From: Hahella sp. HN01
GTDB lineage: Bacteria; Pseudomonadota; Gammaproteobacteria; Pseudomonadales; Oleiphilaceae
Direction: 5' to 3'
DNA: 64,000 nucleotides
Assembly (NCBI RefSeq): GCF_018986435.1
Contig: NZ_JAHMIN010000007.1
Coordinates: forward strand, 1-64,000
The notes beneath the pieces are model-generated. The model ran no database searches, was not told the DNA's origin, and saw nothing but the letters and a program-made list of their open reading frames with translations. Positions 53,581 to 63,233 of the stretch are shown in pieces. The translations under genes were made by a program, and so were the position numbers. Positions within the stretch are counted from its first letter, which is position 1. The number at the start of each line of letters is the position of its first letter.

Positions 53581-54350
53581 CCTCTCCCATTATTGAATTT
53601 CAAAATGTAAAAAAGCAGTTCGGCGAACTGGCGTTATTTGAAAATTTTAACTTCAGTGTCGAAGAAGGCGAGATCGTGTCTATCATTGGCTCCAGCGGTT
53701 CCGGCAAGAGCACGCTGTTACGCATCCTGATGACCCTTGAGGATATCGACGGCGGTGTGGTCAGGGTGAAAGGCGAGCCGTTATGGCATATGTCCAAAGG
53801 CGATCGGCTTGTTCCCGCTGATAAAAAACACCTGCGCAAGATGCGCAACCATATGGGCATGGTGTTTCAGCACTTTAATCTGTTTCCGCATATGACGGCG
53901 CGCCGTAACATCACCGAGGCCCCTATGCGAGTGAAGGGTAAATCCCGACAGGAAGCGGAACGGGAAGCAATGGATCTGCTGGCGCTGGTCGGGCTGCAAG
54001 ATAAAGCGGACAGCTATCCCGCGCAGTTATCCGGCGGACAGAAACAGCGGGTTGGCATCGCCCGCGCTTTGGCCATGCGGCCGGAAATTCTGTTGCTGGA
54101 CGAAATAACGTCGGCGCTTGACCCGGAGTTAGTGGATGAAGTGTTGGACGTGATTCGCAACCTCGCCAAAGAGCACAGCTTCACCATGCTGCTGGTGACT
54201 CACGAAATGTATTTCGCCCGGGAGATAAGCGATCGCGTCTGCTTTTTCGACCAGGGCAGAATTCTCGAAGAAGGGCCGCCGGATAAAATTTTTGTGGCTC
54301 CAGAGAAAGAGCGTACGCAAGCGTTTCTGAATGCTTTTATAAGCGCCTGA
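53577..54350 (+). CDS. ehuA: Ectoine-type ABC transporter ATPase EhuA
   Basis: A 257-residue ATPase with Walker A GSSGSGKST, signature LSGGQKQRVG, Walker B ILLLDEITSALD and H-loop VTHEM. It energises the EhuCD permease. Last gene of ehuBCDA, followed by a terminator. Confidence 0.9.
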   Translation: MTSPIIEFQNVKKQFGELALFENFNFSVEEGEIVSIIGSSGSGKSTLLRILMTLEDIDGGVVRVKGEPLWHMSKGDRLVPADKKHLRKMRNHMGMVFQHFNLFPHMTARRNITEAPMRVKGKSRQEAEREAMDLLALVGLQDKADSYPAQLSGGQKQRVGIARALAMRPEILLLDEITSALDPELVDEVLDVIRNLAKEHSFTMLLVTHEMYFAREISDRVCFFDQGRILEEGPPDKIFVAPEKERTQAFLNAFISA

Positions 54351-54387
54351 TATCCTTCAGAATGCCCATCTAAACAGGCGTTTTTTT
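54344..54387 (+). terminator. Terminator of ehuBCDA
   Basis: CGCCTG (54344-54349, overlapping the stop codon) pairs with CAGGCG (54375-54380) and is followed by seven T (54381-54387). The loop is large (25 nt), which lowers certainty. Confidence 0.6.
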
Positions 54388-54477
54388 CTATATGTCGGCT
54401 ATATGACGGGTCGCTTTTATAAATAGCGCTTTGTGTTTCTTTTGCCTGAATTCATCGGATGTAAACGAGGAGTAGGT

Positions 54478-55149
54478 ATGTCTGATACTTTGATACCGGA
54501 TGTGGTCTTTAATGATAACAACAGCCAGCGCACCCCCTGCGTTCTGGTTCTGGACGGCTCCAGCTCCATGTTTGGCGAGCCGATCAGACAGCTCAACGAA
54601 GGACTGAGACTGTTGGAGCAGGCCCTGAAAGAGGACGCCAGCACAGCGATGCGCGTGCAGCTTTTGGTGATCCGCGCAGGCAACCATGATCAGGCGGAAG
54701 TGCTGACGGACTGGGTGGATGCGATGGACTTCAACGCCCCCGAAGTGTTCGCCAACGGCACGACGCCGCTGGGCGCCGCCATGAATCTGGCGCTGGATAA
54801 AATCGAAGATCAGAAAGCCGCGTATGACGCCAACGGCATTTCCTCCACGCGTCCCTGGATTATCCTCATCAGCGACGGGGCGCCCACAGACTTCGACTGG
54901 GAGAGCGTCGCGGATCGTTGCCGCCATGCGGAGCAGAATCGTAAAGTCGTAATTTTTCCCATCGGCGTGGAAGGCGCAACCTTCGAGACGCTCAACCAGT
55001 TTTCCAACAAAGGCGCCAAGAAACTGAAGGGCCTGCAATTCCGTGAGCTGTTTGTCTGGCTGAGCCGGAGTATGGCCACTGTATCGGTGTCGTCTCCTGG
55101 CGAAAAAGTGCAGTTGCCTGCGACAGACTGGTCCGAAGTCGAAGTTTAA
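54478..55149 (+). CDS. TerY-like VWA domain protein
   Basis: A 223-residue protein from ATG 54478, after AGGAG. One VWA domain: MIDAS motif DGSSS (D26, S28, S30), T95 or T96 in NGTTPLGAA, and D133 in LISDGAPTD, so metal-dependent binding is expected. No signal peptide. In the TerY-P triad such proteins act with a PP2C phosphatase and a kinase; both follow directly here, the next gene 6 bp away. YegL of E. coli is the nearest described type. Confidence 0.87.
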   Translation: MSDTLIPDVVFNDNNSQRTPCVLVLDGSSSMFGEPIRQLNEGLRLLEQALKEDASTAMRVQLLVIRAGNHDQAEVLTDWVDAMDFNAPEVFANGTTPLGAAMNLALDKIEDQKAAYDANGISSTRPWIILISDGAPTDFDWESVADRCRHAEQNRKVVIFPIGVEGATFETLNQFSNKGAKKLKGLQFRELFVWLSRSMATVSVSSPGEKVQLPATDWSEVEV

Positions 55150-55155
55150 TCCTCT

Positions 55156-55917
55156 ATGACAAGCAGTTATCCAGAGCCGGCCTGGAAAGTGGTCGCGGCC
55201 AGCGTTGCTGGCCCGCACCATGTCCGGGACGGACTACCCTGTCAGGATGCGTTCAGTTGGCGCGTTATTGGTGAGCGGCTGGTTGCGGCGATAAGCGACG
55301 GCGCAGGTTCTGCGGCGCAGTCGGAGCAAGGAAGCCGCATGGTAAGCCAGTGTGTCGTGGACGCCTTCGTTGAAATCGTTGCCGCGCCGTTGCAAGAGTC
55401 CGACGTACGAAGGATTGCCGAGCAGGCCGTCGAAACTTGTCGCGCCCAACTACTGCAGGCTTATCCTGACGCCAAACTGGCGGACTTTCATGCGACGCTG
55501 GCGGCAGTTGTCATGGACGACAGCGGCGGATTTATTCTGCAAATCGGCGATGGCATGGCGGCGGCGGTGCAGGAGCGTCAATGGGCGCCTTGTCTGCTGT
55601 GTTTGCCGGAAAACGGCGAATACGCGGAAGAAACTTTCTTTTTCACTCAGGATCGCTGGCGTGAGCATCTGCGCATAACCCCAGTGCCCTCTGAATATGA
55701 TGAGCTGATACTGGTGACTGACGGCGCCTACAGCTTTACCGCCAAACCCGCGGCTAATGGATTGGACCGCGACTTTATCGCTCCGGTCTGCGCATTTCTG
55801 GAACAGAACGAAGAAGAGCGGGGCGTTGTTGCGCTCAAGCAGATTCTCGATCACGCCAACGCCCGCCGCATTTCTGGTGACGATAAGACGCTGTTATGGG
55901 CCAGACGCAAACGCTGA
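55156..55917 (+). CDS. PP2C-type Ser/Thr phosphatase of a TerY-P triad
   Basis: A 253-residue cytoplasmic PP2C_2-type protein. Metal-binding Asp residues fit the family: D31 (CQDAF), D48 (ISDGAGS), D189 (VTDGAY) and D242/D243 (SGDDKT). YegK-like. It would dephosphorylate targets of the adjacent kinase. The kinase gene starts 22 bp before its stop, implying coupling. Confidence 0.87.
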   Translation: MTSSYPEPAWKVVAASVAGPHHVRDGLPCQDAFSWRVIGERLVAAISDGAGSAAQSEQGSRMVSQCVVDAFVEIVAAPLQESDVRRIAEQAVETCRAQLLQAYPDAKLADFHATLAAVVMDDSGGFILQIGDGMAAAVQERQWAPCLLCLPENGEYAEETFFFTQDRWREHLRITPVPSEYDELILVTDGAYSFTAKPAANGLDRDFIAPVCAFLEQNEEERGVVALKQILDHANARRISGDDKTLLWARRKR

Positions 55918-58670
55918 TTGAGGTGGGCGGCGGAGCCGTCCGCCTGCTGGATAAACCTCTGGGGCAAGGCGCGGATGCGGCCATATACCGCGTCGAGGGA
56001 CGCCCTGATCTGGTCGCCAAGATCTATCATAAGCCAGAGCAGGACCCCGGACGCCGCGCCAAGCTTGAAGCCATGTTGGCGAATTCGCCAGAGCTGTCCC
56101 ACATTGAGCACGATGGACATCGCTTTGTGCAAATCGCCTGGCCGCAGTCCATTGTGACGAATAGGCGCGGCGAGTTGAGAGGCTATCTGATGCCTTTCGT
56201 CGACCTGTCCCGAGCTGTTTCACTGGAAATGATGCTGAACCGTAAGACACGGCAGTTCAGCAAGCTACCGGAGCACTACGGATACCGCCTTTCCGCCGCC
56301 AAGAATCTGGCAGCGCTGATCGCAGCGCTGCATCGCAAGCGCCATCATGTCATCGACATGAAGCCGGTAAACATCAATGTTTATCGGGAAACCTTCTTCA
56401 CTGCATTGCTGGACTGTGACGGTTTCAGTATTCAAGGCGCTGGCAAGCGCTTCACGGCGCACCAGTACACGCCTGACTATATCGCCCCGGAAGCCATCAA
56501 GGGACGTCAGGGGCCGGATCAGCTTGGTGAAGAGCAGGACCGTTTTGCGCTGGCCGTCATCCTGTTTCAATTGCTCAATCAAGGCGTGCATCCGTTTCAG
56601 GGAACCCCCAAAGGCGGCGCCAATTTACCTACGACTAACCACGAACGTATTGGCGCGGGTCTCTATGCTTATGGCTTAAAGGAGCACCCCCGGATTGCGC
56701 CTTCCCCCTGGAGCATTCACCAGGCTCTGGACTCACGCACGCAACAGTTGTTTGAAAACGCCTTCACTAAGCCTCCCTACGCCAGACCCTCCGCACAGGA
56801 GTGGAGTGATCATCTGCATTGGCTATTGGCGGCGGATGACTCCCCTTTGCAACCTTGTCCGAATAACAAGGAGCACTTGAGCTTCGGTAATGGGTGTCCG
56901 TTCTGTACTGTTGAACAAAAAGCCGCGAATACTGTAAAGCGTAAAGCCAAGCGGCCCGCCAATGCGCAACCGCCCAAAGGGAGAAGGGCGCATCGCGCTA
57001 CGGCGCAGACGCAACCCCAACCTCAATATAGGCCCCAACCTCAGCCCGCGGCGCAGCCTATTGTCATGCCGCGCAAGGTTAAGTGGGGGCTAATCACGGC
57101 CTTGTCAGTGGTGGTTATCCCTCTTCTGTTATCAGCGATTTTGAATCCGGTCATTGCTTCCTGGCGATGGCCTGGCTTTACGGAGGCGGCGCTTGATATG
57201 GGCTGGCCCGTCTGTGACAGTGACCGGGACTACAATTTGTTATCCCAGGCGCTACTCTCAGAAGAAAAGGGGCATATCCAACTGGCTTTGCAACATATCA
57301 AGGGAGCTAGTTGTTTAGGCGATGTCGCCGTCAATTACGCCTCTGGGTGGCTTGGTTCAGACGTGGATGATGACAGGCTATGGATGCTGCTGGAGAAACT
57401 GTCCTCAGCATCGCAGTCATATGAAAGATGGATGTCATTGGATACAGCAGCCCGGCAGAACTATAGTGGCGCTTATACCTCCTACTACCACGATCCGTTG
57501 GGATATATCGAGACGGCCGTCAGGGAGCGCCTCTCAAACCTGCCTTATAGTCCTGAAATGAGGGACAGTTGGCGACAGCGCCTGAGAAGCGTAAGCGAAG
57601 ACCATGGTCGGCGAGCATTAGGCGACGACTCGCCAGGGGATGAGTTAGCGCCGACCTATGCGCACGCCAGAGCTGTTGTGAATGGGATAGAAGAATCGGT
57701 TTTAGAACCTCTGTGGAAGTGGACGGCTGAGCATGACCTTGAGGGCTTGATGGAGATATTGCCCGAGCGGGCTCTCGTTGACTTGAAGAAAGTAGAGTGG
57801 ATTATCGCTGCGGTAGCGGAAAAAAACGTAGATAAGCTGGCGGACCTTCTTCAGCGTCCGGCCATCGCCTTCAATGAGGGTGACTATGCCGGTGAGGACA
57901 AGTTGGCGCGCGACCAGAGCATCGTCGCCAGCACGCTGCGAGTGTCAGACCTGTCTACGCTTCCTGAGGCGGTTAAAACGTTGTCTTTGAATTGCGCTCA
58001 GTTGTATCACGCCTTCAGTGTTCTGGGAGAGGGCAACATGAACTTTATGTCTCCCCGCAGAGTGCCTACACCCTACTACAATCCCTTGATTGCAAGGAAT
58101 GCTTCATCGTCGGAAGTTCCTTTGAAAAGTGGAGGCATGGCGTATCTGGTGCGGCAACCTGAGCTGGCTTGTGCGTTGTCGGCGGTAGCCGACGGGGATA
58201 GCGGGGATGGGGTGAGTCTGAAGGCGGTGGCGGTCTTTTTGACCAGGGCTGAAACCGCAGAGCCAGGGATAAAGCAAAAAGTGCTTTGGGATATGGCGCG
58301 AAACATGCCCCGCTGGGAGAGCGATAGCGGGCTAAGGCTTTACAAATCCCGCGACAATACCGAAAGACTAGTGGCTTGGCTGGTGGAAGAGCAAACTGCC
58401 GCTGAGTGGGTGGATAGAGATGGCGAGACACTGGCGCATTACCTGGTGAACTGGGTGTCGCCGGAGTTGGTGCAACGCCTGCCGAGTTTGGGGGCGTCGA
58501 CTTCACTGCGTAATAGTCGCAATTTAACTTTGAAAGAAGCATACCAGCGCCGTCTGTCAGCACAAGGGACAGCGTCGAACCATGAGAGAGCTGCGCTGGA
58601 GGCGCTGGGTCGCCGCAGTCCTGCCGAAAAGCTTGATGACTACTTTTTTGGAAGCGAGAGCGATTCATGA
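55896..58670 (+). CDS. Membrane-anchored eukaryotic-like protein kinase of a TerY-P triad
   Basis: A 924-residue protein. The N-terminal kinase domain covers about 14-312: Gly-loop GQGADAAIY, K42, catalytic loop with D154 and N159 (IDMKPVNINV, divergent from HRD), and a metal Asp at D173 or D175 (LDCDGF in place of DFG). A Cys/His cluster C321, H327, C334, C337 may bind zinc. Then comes a Pro/Gln-rich linker (371-388) and one TM (about 396-417). The remaining 500 residues are presumably on the other side of the membrane and mostly unassigned; near the end (about 850-905) is an ankyrin-like unit (DGETLAHYLV, LGASTSLRN). YegI is the closest described type, but it lacks this long tail as far as I know. 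Confidence 0.82.
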   Translation: MGQTQTLIEVGGGAVRLLDKPLGQGADAAIYRVEGRPDLVAKIYHKPEQDPGRRAKLEAMLANSPELSHIEHDGHRFVQIAWPQSIVTNRRGELRGYLMPFVDLSRAVSLEMMLNRKTRQFSKLPEHYGYRLSAAKNLAALIAALHRKRHHVIDMKPVNINVYRETFFTALLDCDGFSIQGAGKRFTAHQYTPDYIAPEAIKGRQGPDQLGEEQDRFALAVILFQLLNQGVHPFQGTPKGGANLPTTNHERIGAGLYAYGLKEHPRIAPSPWSIHQALDSRTQQLFENAFTKPPYARPSAQEWSDHLHWLLAADDSPLQPCPNNKEHLSFGNGCPFCTVEQKAANTVKRKAKRPANAQPPKGRRAHRATAQTQPQPQYRPQPQPAAQPIVMPRKVKWGLITALSVVVIPLLLSAILNPVIASWRWPGFTEAALDMGWPVCDSDRDYNLLSQALLSEEKGHIQLALQHIKGASCLGDVAVNYASGWLGSDVDDDRLWMLLEKLSSASQSYERWMSLDTAARQNYSGAYTSYYHDPLGYIETAVRERLSNLPYSPEMRDSWRQRLRSVSEDHGRRALGDDSPGDELAPTYAHARAVVNGIEESVLEPLWKWTAEHDLEGLMEILPERALVDLKKVEWIIAAVAEKNVDKLADLLQRPAIAFNEGDYAGEDKLARDQSIVASTLRVSDLSTLPEAVKTLSLNCAQLYHAFSVLGEGNMNFMSPRRVPTPYYNPLIARNASSSEVPLKSGGMAYLVRQPELACALSAVADGDSGDGVSLKAVAVFLTRAETAEPGIKQKVLWDMARNMPRWESDSGLRLYKSRDNTERLVAWLVEEQTAAEWVDRDGETLAHYLVNWVSPELVQRLPSLGASTSLRNSRNLTLKEAYQRRLSAQGTASNHERAALEALGRRSPAEKLDDYFFGSESDS

Positions 58671-59635
58671 CGGCGTTTTCCAAGGGAAGCCTGCCCATCG
58701 CTAAAAAACCTGTCGCGTGGATACTGATCACGGGAGTTACGATTTCCATCCTGATGCTTTCCTGCCTGGCCAAAGCAGAAACCGAGAGGTCTAAGGCGGA
58801 AGCGCTATATGCGGCGGACAAGTTGCAGTGGGACCAGGTAGTGGACACAGCATGGCCTGAGATGATGAAAAACGCCAAGCACACTCGCTATCCGGTGCAA
58901 GGTATTAATCCTGAACAATACACGGATGAAAATACGCAGGCGTACGGGGGCTTCTCCTATCTCAATTTTCTCGCCCGGGACGGCATGTATGACGCGCTTT
59001 TGGACGCGCTTCGCGCTGGCGTGAAGTTTCCCCGTAGCGATAACTATGACGCCGTGTACACCGCTGTGATTGAGTCGAAGGAGCACAAAAATCCCTTTTT
59101 CACCATGGCGTTGGTGTCCTCCATCGACCAGTGGAATATCGCCCATCGTTTGGCGGCTCGCAACAAAGTCAAAGAACTACGCGGGCTGGATAAAAAAGTA
59201 CTGATGGCGCAGACGAAGTTTGGCCGCAACGCGCTGATGCTGGCGATTCTTTACCAGAATGAAGAGGCGGTGAAGTATTTAAGCTCCTATCAGGCGCTTC
59301 TGAACCAGAAGGATGACTTTGGCTGGAGCGTTATGATGTATGCGGTTTATGTGGAAAACCCATCGATTCTGGACGTGTTGTTCAGCCTGCCAAAACCGCC
59401 AAATGTAAACCTGCAGTCTTATGCATGCGTGGACGCCCCTAAACTGCGTATCGCCATGATTGGCAGTCGTATGCTCAGGCAGGCGATGTCGGGAAGAGGA
59501 AGCCCTGCGGACTCACGGGAGCTGTTACAGCAGGATGCCATCTACAACCGACTGCTGGCGCTGTCCAGCAAGCAACGTAAAGACTCCTGTAAGTATTATT
59601 TGATGGACAGACCTTATCATAACTGGTTGTTATAA
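58667..59635 (+). CDS. Ankyrin-like membrane or secreted protein linked to the TerY-P triad
   Basis: A 322-residue protein with one N-terminal hydrophobic segment (about 17-36, SCLAKA), either a signal peptide or anchor. The middle has ankyrin-like repeats: FGRNALMLAILYQNEEAVKYL, then FGWSVMMYAVYVENPSILDVL. It overlaps the kinase stop by 4 bp (ATGA), so it belongs to the same operon. Its ankyrin part resembles that at the kinase C-terminus, suggesting they interact or recognise the same ligand. Confidence 0.7.
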   Translation: MTAFSKGSLPIAKKPVAWILITGVTISILMLSCLAKAETERSKAEALYAADKLQWDQVVDTAWPEMMKNAKHTRYPVQGINPEQYTDENTQAYGGFSYLNFLARDGMYDALLDALRAGVKFPRSDNYDAVYTAVIESKEHKNPFFTMALVSSIDQWNIAHRLAARNKVKELRGLDKKVLMAQTKFGRNALMLAILYQNEEAVKYLSSYQALLNQKDDFGWSVMMYAVYVENPSILDVLFSLPKPPNVNLQSYACVDAPKLRIAMIGSRMLRQAMSGRGSPADSRELLQQDAIYNRLLALSSKQRKDSCKYYLMDRPYHNWLL

Positions 59636-59682
59636 CTGGTAAACAGTAAGTCCACACTTTACTCAGGACGGGTCACCCTAAT

Positions 59683-59716
59683 AAAAAAGGCCGAACATCC
59701 CGATGGATATTCGGCC
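59683..59716 (-). terminator. Rho-independent terminator of the beta-helix gene
   Basis: GGCCGAA (59689-59695) and TTCGGCC (59710-59716) form the stem, with further pairing of the loop-proximal bases; the A-run at 59683-59688 is T on the minus strand. It lies 49 bp after the stop at 59765. Confidence 0.82.
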
Positions 59717-59764
59717 TGTCTCGAGGCTGGCAGTCAGCCGATCATTACACTCTTGTCAATAACA

Positions 59765-61594
59765 TCAGTTACAGGGAACTGCGCCGATGTCAGAACCGTC
59801 ACTGGCCGCGCCGCAGACCGGGGAGTTGGGGAGCGGGGTGTAGTCACGGAAGGCTGGGCCTATGAGCATAGGGCTTCCTACAATGCTATTAATATCTTGG
59901 CCAAATGAGTTCCATGTAGACATTGTGAAGCGATTACTTCCCCACATACCTGCGATGATGGAGCTGTTGGTGGATATGAAGTTGTAGTCTCTTGAAACAG
60001 TATCAGAGGCCCATGCCCCACCATCACCTGTATTACAACAGAAATAAGTGGGTCTGGATGATCCTATGTTATCAATGATGTTATCGCGAATCTGAATGCT
60101 ATTTTCGCCGCCAACTGGAGTTGTGCCGTTTGTATGTGACATGCCTCCATAGATAGTGTTGTGATGGGCGAGGATATTCCCAATTAAACCAGTATTTTGA
60201 TGGCCTATACGAAGCCCTATAAATGATGCTGTTAGCTTGTTGTATAAAATATCTAGACCGTAAGAATACTCTTGGTTAGAAATGGATATGCCAACATCTT
60301 TCACATTATACGCAAGGTTGCCGCGGAAGGTGTTTTTAAAAGATCCGGCCTTGTCATGGAATGCCATCCCATCAATGTTATAAGCAATATTGTCTTCAAC
60401 TAGAGAATGATGAACGTCAAACATGACAATGGCATTGCCTGAATAATCAGCATGGATGTCGCCATTTACGCCTGAGCCCCGGTCAAATAGGTCGCGGAAC
60501 TTATTGTCCTGAATAACAAATCTATAGCTGTTTGCCTTGCCGTCCCAAAAGAATATGAAGGCTGAGTTTACATTTTTATTCGCAATATCATAAAGGTGGT
60601 GCATATGATTGCGTCGGAAAATCCAGTCAGTTTCGTTACCGCTGGCGGAGAAGCACCATTTTTGGCAGTTTTTAATTTCAAGGCCGTCAATGACTCCATA
60701 ATGGTCGCGAGTATCCATAATGCCACCGAAGTTAACATCCACTACTGGCGTTTCACTTGGATAGGCAATTACTTTATTTGTTTTCCCTAGGTCAAACTTA
60801 ATTAGCTCACGGTAATCACCACCACGCACATATAAAATGTCGTCGAGGGTACCTTGGTCTATGCCATGAGATATTGTTTGCCAAGGGTTGTTAATCGTTC
60901 CATCCCCATTTTCATCAGAACCATGGGGGGATACAAAGTGAAAGCCTGCCTTGGTCACCTGGAGTGTATACTCCTGTGAAGTCATTTGCTGGAGGCTATC
61001 ATATACGTCGACTTTAATTTGATAGCTTTGTCCCTCAGATGATGTAGATGGCTTCCAGGAAATTTCACCCGTTTTAGGGTGAATAGACATACCAGAAGGT
61101 GCTTGTGCCAGAGTAAAGGAGTAGGGGTATTTCCCACCAACAACACCAAGTCGGATGTTATATTCAACGCCAGGATAAGCTTTGCTTAAAGGCCAAGAAA
61201 TAACTTCCGGGGTTAGGCTGACCATTGAGTGTATATTGAGCGGCTTTCCTTGGGGTAAAGAGGTGGCGCTCAATGAGCTTGCATTTGTCCATCCATCAAC
61301 GCCAGACTCATAATCAATATTCCACCAACTCTCGCCATTTATATCAAATGGCCCCTCAACGATAATACCAGCTGAATCTACTGATTGAGTACCGATAGAT
61401 GACGCGCTAGCGAGCTTGGGAGGAATGGTATAGATACTGCTATCAGCAATATTTTTAACCGTTACGTTAACACCAAGAGAAAAGTCTTCAGCACTTGCTG
61501 AGCCTGTTGATGCAATAAGACCAAGCGGTGCAAGTAATGCAAGACTACGCGCTAGCTTGGATTGAAAGAGATGAGTAGGTTGTTTCTTTAACAT
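59765..61594 (-). CDS. Secreted right-handed beta-helix (pectate-lyase-like) protein
   Basis: A 609-residue protein. Signal peptide 1-35 (ASA|ED). An SH3b-like region (about 40-107, ending in a SWWNIDYESGVDGW segment). A cadherin/Ig-like module (about 113-215, PSGMSIHPKTGEISWKPS). Then a right-handed parallel beta-helix (about 217-600) beginning FVSPHGSDENGDGTINNPWQ, a DUF1565-like start, with repeats such as NHMHHLYDIANK and HNTIYGG. Substrate unknown, perhaps a polysaccharide. The gene is visibly AT-richer than its neighbours (60181-60240 has 22 G+C in 60), consistent with acquisition. Confidence 0.82.
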   Translation of the reverse strand: MLKKQPTHLFQSKLARSLALLAPLGLIASTGSASAEDFSLGVNVTVKNIADSSIYTIPPKLASASSIGTQSVDSAGIIVEGPFDINGESWWNIDYESGVDGWTNASSLSATSLPQGKPLNIHSMVSLTPEVISWPLSKAYPGVEYNIRLGVVGGKYPYSFTLAQAPSGMSIHPKTGEISWKPSTSSEGQSYQIKVDVYDSLQQMTSQEYTLQVTKAGFHFVSPHGSDENGDGTINNPWQTISHGIDQGTLDDILYVRGGDYRELIKFDLGKTNKVIAYPSETPVVDVNFGGIMDTRDHYGVIDGLEIKNCQKWCFSASGNETDWIFRRNHMHHLYDIANKNVNSAFIFFWDGKANSYRFVIQDNKFRDLFDRGSGVNGDIHADYSGNAIVMFDVHHSLVEDNIAYNIDGMAFHDKAGSFKNTFRGNLAYNVKDVGISISNQEYSYGLDILYNKLTASFIGLRIGHQNTGLIGNILAHHNTIYGGMSHTNGTTPVGGENSIQIRDNIIDNIGSSRPTYFCCNTGDGGAWASDTVSRDYNFISTNSSIIAGMWGSNRFTMSTWNSFGQDINSIVGSPMLIGPAFRDYTPLPNSPVCGAASDGSDIGAVPCN

Positions 61595-61916
61595 GACCGA
61601 ATTAACTCCATGGCCGGTTGTTTAAGAGCTTTATCGTTTTATGAGCGTCACGGAAGGGGAAAATTTGTTCGGCCATCCGTGTCCGCATCGCAAATCTATA
61701 CTACAAGTTATAACGACATAACTAGGGTGTGCACTAGGTAAGTTTTTGACTTCAAATGTGATAGCCGGTTTTGAGCTGTGCTGAGTGGACAAATATTCTA
61801 CTATGTGTGCTCTGTTAACTCCGGGCGGAGTTTTCACGTTATCCCCTTCATCTATAGCCTTTACCCGCCAAGCTTCGTAAACTTTGCCGAAATTTGGATT
61901 CGGCTGACTTTTTCTA
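61595..61916. other. Intergenic divergent region before sbcD
   Basis: A 322-bp region, AT-rich on the left, holding the promoters of the beta-helix gene (minus) and sbcD (plus). Two short frames within it lack ribosome sites and are not called. Confidence 0.45.
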
Positions 61917-63233
61917 ATGACCTTTCGTATTCTTCATACCTCGGACTGGCACCTTGGCCAGCACTTTTTCGGTAAAACGCGGGCGGACGAGCATGCCATG
62001 TTTTTCAACTGGCTGTTGGAGCAAGTCCAGGTGCATGAGGTGGATGCTTTAATCGTCGCGGGCGATATTTTCGACACGGGAGCGCCGCCCAGTTATGCGA
62101 GGGAGTTGTACAACCGCTTTGTTGTGGAGTTACAGCGGACGGACTGCCAGTTGGTGCTGCTGGCGGGGAATCATGACTCTGTCGCCACGCTTAATGAATC
62201 CAAAGATCTGCTGGCCTGTCTGAATGTGCATGTTGTGGCGGGTATGCCGGAAACGCCAGAGAACAACGTGCTGTTGTTGAATGATCGCAATGAAGAGCCG
62301 GGCGCTATTCTGTGTGCGGTTCCCTTCCTGCGGCAGCGGGATCTCACCACCAGCAAGGCGGGACAGGACGGTGTTGAGAAACAGCAGGCGCTGCAGCAGG
62401 CGATTGCCGATTACTATGCGCGCCTGTTTCAGTTGGCGCAGGCGCGTCGTGAGGAGTTCGGCGAGGCGCTACCCATTATCGCCACGGGTCATCTAACGAC
62501 GGTGGGGGCGGAACTCTCGGAGTCTGTACGGGATATCTATATTGGCGCTTTGGACGCGTTTCCTTCCGGCGCCTTTCCTCCCGTGGACTACCTCGCTTTA
62601 GGCCACATTCATCGCTCACAGAAGGTGGGCGGTCAGGAGCATATTCGCTATAGCGGCTCGCCCATTCCTCTGAGTTTTGATGAGGCGGAGCAAACCAAAT
62701 CGGTATTGATGGCGGACTTTGAAGATGGGCGTTTGCAACAAGTGACGCCACTGGAGACGCCCTGTTTTCAGCCGATGCAAGTGATTCGCGGCGATCTGAA
62801 GTCTATAGAGAAACAGCTGGGCTCCATTGTTGCGCCCAATTCGCAACTGTCGCTGTTCAGCAATGCGGATAAGGTCTGGGTCGATATCGAGGTGGCGGCG
62901 ACTCAGGACTATCTCGATGATTTGCAGCGCCGCATCCAGGAGATGGTTGGCGCTCTGCCGGTGGAAGTGCTTTTGGTGCGTCGCGAACGCAAGAATAAGG
63001 GGCTCAGACTGGAGCGGCTGGAGAAAGAAACCCTGGCGGAGCTGACGGTGGAAGAGGTTTTTGAACGCCGCCTCGCTCAGGAAGTCTGGGAAGGAGAAGA
63101 TGCGGAGGCGCGGAGGCAGCGCCTGATTGGGATGTTTCGTCTGGTGGAGAGTGATGTGCTTGCGGACGGCGTGGAAGCGGAAGTTATCGCTGAATCCAGT
63201 GTTGAAGCCTCTGTGACGGGGGACGATGCATGA
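61917..63233 (+). CDS. sbcD: Exonuclease subunit SbcD
   Basis: A 438-residue metallophosphoesterase of the Mre11 type. Metal motifs are D10 and H12 (TSDWHLGQ), D50 (AGDIFDTG), GNHDS (84-88) and later ATGHLT and LGHIHRSQ. With SbcC it cleaves DNA hairpins and ends. The ATG at 61917 follows no strong ribosome site but matches the family start. The last 30 residues (Val/Glu-rich) extend beyond the usual end. It overlaps sbcC by 4 bp. Confidence 0.95.
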   Translation: MTFRILHTSDWHLGQHFFGKTRADEHAMFFNWLLEQVQVHEVDALIVAGDIFDTGAPPSYARELYNRFVVELQRTDCQLVLLAGNHDSVATLNESKDLLACLNVHVVAGMPETPENNVLLLNDRNEEPGAILCAVPFLRQRDLTTSKAGQDGVEKQQALQQAIADYYARLFQLAQARREEFGEALPIIATGHLTTVGAELSESVRDIYIGALDAFPSGAFPPVDYLALGHIHRSQKVGGQEHIRYSGSPIPLSFDEAEQTKSVLMADFEDGRLQQVTPLETPCFQPMQVIRGDLKSIEKQLGSIVAPNSQLSLFSNADKVWVDIEVAATQDYLDDLQRRIQEMVGALPVEVLLVRRERKNKGLRLERLEKETLAELTVEEVFERRLAQEVWEGEDAEARRQRLIGMFRLVESDVLADGVEAEVIAESSVEASVTGDDA

